Origin: a virus
IMG/VR virus record: IMGVR_UViG_3300013093_004796
Coordinates: 1 to 41,956 of that record
Length of the DNA stretch: 41,956 bases
Reading direction: 5' to 3' (one strand)
Of the stretch, positions 40,327 to 41,956 are shown piece after piece. Under the pieces are notes generated by a model. The model had not been told where the DNA came from, made no database searches, and saw nothing but the letters and a program-made list of their open reading frames with translations. Each line of letters starts with the position of its first letter. Positions within the stretch are counted from its first letter, which is position 1. A program made the translations under genes and the position numbers.

Positions 40327-40354
40327 TTGACCTACCACTGTTATGTGGTAGAAT
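40327..40354 (+). promoter_or_regulatory. Sigma70-like promoter of the VWA gene
   Basis: TTGACC (40327-40332), a 16-base spacer, TAGAAT (40349-40354). CTACCAC (40332-40338) and GTGGTAG (40345-40351) form an inverted repeat across the spacer, overlapping both elements. GGAG precedes the ATG at 40381. Confidence 0.6.
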
Positions 40355-40380
40355 GTTTTATAAACATCTAGGAGAATGTA

Positions 40381-41676
40381 ATGGCTAATGTACCTCTTGC
40401 TACTAAACGCAGTCCTGTTGAGACAAAAATTAAACAATCTAAAATCAAGCTATTGTTCAATCAGCCTTTTTTTGGTACCCTGCTTATGAATTTACCAATG
40501 GTTGATGCCACAGATGCTGGTTGGTGTCCAACTGCTGCAGTAGATGGTCGTTATATTTATTATAATCGAAATTTTTTGGAGAAATTGAGTGTAGATGAAG
40601 TTCAGTTTGTACTCTGTCATGAAATTCTACATGTGGCGTTTGACCATCTAGGTCGTCGCAGTCATCGTGATCCAAGTTGGTGGAACATGGCAAATGACTA
40701 TGTAATCAATGCTGCACTTATCAAAGATAAGATTGGCAAAATGCCAACTGAACGTGTTACTGTTCAAGATACTGATGCAAGTGGTAAAAAAACCACTTCT
40801 CAGCGTGTTGGTCTGTATGATGCCAAATATGAAGGTTGGACTAGTGAAGCTGTCTATGATGATCTTGAAAAACGCAAGGTCAAAAAAGAATTGACTCTTG
40901 ATGTGCATCTGGAACTGGGCAAGGATGGAAAATCAGCCGGAGGACAGAACACAACTAAAGACGGTATACAAATTCCTGGCTTGAGCGAAGAAGAACTTAA
41001 AAATCTACGCGATGAGATCAAATCTAAGATTTTACAAGCTGCCAACGCCGCCGCTGGAAAAATGCCATCTAGCTTACAGCGACTGATTGATGATCTTGTT
41101 GAAAGCAGGGTCAATTGGCGAGATTTGCTACAGCAGAGTATACAAAGTTGTTTGGTGGATGATTTCACCTTTATGCGACCAAATCGCAAGCATATGTATG
41201 GTGGCATTTTTATGCCAACGCTCAAAAAAGACGAGACTATTGATATTCAAATTGCCATTGATATGAGTGGTTCAATTTCAGATGCAATGGCCAAAGATTT
41301 CCTCAGCGAGGTTTGGGGCATGATGCAGATGTACAATGACTTCAAGGTTGGCATTGTGTGCTTTGATACTCAGGTGTATAATTACAAAGAGTTTACCAAA
41401 GACAATGAAGATGAACTGCTGACATATGAATGTAAAGGTGGTGGCGGTACTGACTTTGACGCAGTTTGGAATTTTTGGAAATCTCAAGAGATTGAGCCAA
41501 AATTGGCTGTATGGTTCACAGATGGATTCCCAAATTCCGCATCTTGGGGACCAGAAAATTACTGTGACACCTTGTGGGTGATAACTGAAGGTTATAAAAC
41601 CCGTGTTCGCCCGCCATGGGGACGCTGGGCCTATTTCGAACATGGCAAGGGCGTTGAAGAAACAGGTTCTGCCTGA
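40381..41676 (+). CDS. DUF2201-type metallopeptidase/VWA protein
   Basis: The 431-residue protein has an N-terminal zincin-like domain with HEILHVAFDH (H80, E81, H84, possibly H89) and a C-terminal von Willebrand A domain with the MIDAS motif DMSGS (about residue 303) and GGGGTDFDAVW. These are the two halves of the DUF2201 family. The central acidic, Lys-rich linker (about residues 160-225) includes a helix with Asn/Ala runs. It pairs with the MoxR-type ATPase gene before it. The protein may bind metal or act as an adaptor. Protease activity is unproven. Confidence 0.85.
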   Translation: MANVPLATKRSPVETKIKQSKIKLLFNQPFFGTLLMNLPMVDATDAGWCPTAAVDGRYIYYNRNFLEKLSVDEVQFVLCHEILHVAFDHLGRRSHRDPSWWNMANDYVINAALIKDKIGKMPTERVTVQDTDASGKKTTSQRVGLYDAKYEGWTSEAVYDDLEKRKVKKELTLDVHLELGKDGKSAGGQNTTKDGIQIPGLSEEELKNLRDEIKSKILQAANAAAGKMPSSLQRLIDDLVESRVNWRDLLQQSIQSCLVDDFTFMRPNRKHMYGGIFMPTLKKDETIDIQIAIDMSGSISDAMAKDFLSEVWGMMQMYNDFKVGIVCFDTQVYNYKEFTKDNEDELLTYECKGGGGTDFDAVWNFWKSQEIEPKLAVWFTDGFPNSASWGPENYCDTLWVITEGYKTRVRPPWGRWAYFEHGKGVEETGSA

Positions 41677-41700
41677 TTAGCACCTTCATATAATCGGTAT

Positions 41701-41748
41701 AACTCCTCTATTGTGATGTTTGATTTACATCCTTTGGAGGAGTTTTCT
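41701..41748 (+). terminator. Terminator after the VWA gene
   Basis: AACTCCTC (41701-41708) pairs with GAGGAGTT (41737-41744), with an inner GATGT/ACATC stem, then TTTCTTTT. Confidence 0.75.
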
Positions 41749-41825
41749 TTTCTGCTTATAATTTTTTGAATTCATGGCTATGTTGTTTTAGCATTGAGTT
41801 AAATTCATCAACGGAGTTAATCTGT

Positions 41826-41956
41826 ATAGTTACTCATAACATATATTTTTGTATATGTCATTATATTTTTTTAACAGAGGGACTATAGACTCCTCTGTTG
41901 CGGATATTGATGGCTGCGTTGATATCTGCATCCATCTGCATTCCACAACACAAACA
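41826..41956. repeat. Inverted copy of the IS end at the window edge
   Basis: Reverse complement of 1-131, with one mismatch (the base matching 124). It holds the tail of a second tnpB copy, facing in, and its right-end hairpin. Only one hairpin unit is present here, whereas two are found at the other end. Confidence 0.9.
41861..41956 (-). pseudogene. tnpB: TnpB C-terminal end, cut by window edge
   Basis: Identical in sequence to the 31-residue TnpB end at 1-96, on the other strand. The remainder lies beyond the window, so its completeness is not known. Confidence 0.75.

Noticed and set aside
1-41956. Terminal repeats considered evidence for a circular or terminally redundant genome
   Set aside because: The ends are inverted, not direct, copies and hold an IS end. 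They do not show circularity.

Overview
The window is a segment of a large, AT-rich tailed-phage genome from the wider T4-like group, probably one that infects a marine heterotrophic bacterium. The T4-like assignment rests on a family B DNA polymerase (gp43 type), a gp45-type sliding clamp, a gp30-type ATP-dependent DNA ligase, a DsbA-like late DNA-binding protein, an RNase H/FEN-type 5'-nuclease, and repeated TATAAATA-like late promoter motifs. The marine guess rests on the auxiliary genes (heme oxygenase plus bilin reductase, two SpeD-type enzymes, an A-type Fe-S carrier) and on the GYSG-repeat virion protein. No ribosomal, tRNA or clearly bacterial housekeeping genes were seen.

Layout. 1-185: tail of a TnpB gene and a duplicated hairpin from an IS right end. 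An inverted copy of the same tail closes the window at 41826-41956. 184-8567: Dps, SpeD, an A-type Fe-S protein, virion-like proteins (880-aa Ig-like protein, GYSG protein), a RyR-like protein, and a heme oxygenase-bilin reductase pair. 8568-9860: mostly non-coding, with a large hairpin-rich RNA candidate. 9861-13949: DNA ligase, small proteins, UV damage endonuclease UvdE. 13992-17370: two paralogous small proteins, a nucleotidyltransferase, and a nucleotidyltransferase fused to an NMN-adenylyltransferase-like domain. 17424-17780 (-): a second SpeD homologue. 17889-21983: HAD phosphatase, a deleted IS, a GDPD-like protein, a beta-propeller-like protein, DsbA, GalE. 21995-28226: DNA polymerase B, split in two by a reverse-strand homing endonuclease gene, interrupted again by a 255-nt group I intron and a 159-aa mini-intein, and followed by a second homing endonuclease gene. 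28289-31069: clamp, LpxH-like phosphoesterase, glycosyltransferase. 31186-36908: small proteins, a glycosyltransferase, the 5'-nuclease and another nucleotidyltransferase-like protein. 36926-38298 (-): a complete TnpB-only IS605-type element. 38324-41676: two unknown genes, then a MoxR-type ATPase and a DUF2201-type metallopeptidase/VWA protein.

How it fits together. Replication and repair genes (polymerase, clamp, ligase, 5'-nuclease, UvdE) are mixed with late virion genes and host-modifying enzymes. Late-type motifs ([AT]ATAAATA or ACTAAATA) precede many genes. At several of them the left arm of a hairpin overlaps the expected transcription start while the right arm covers or abuts the ribosome binding site, an arrangement that would silence read-through mRNA and release promoter-proximal mRNA. 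At other genes the ATG falls at the predicted +1, suggesting leaderless mRNA. The most unusual region is the polymerase locus, where four selfish elements crowd one gene and the two endonuclease genes share a covarying 5' hairpin.
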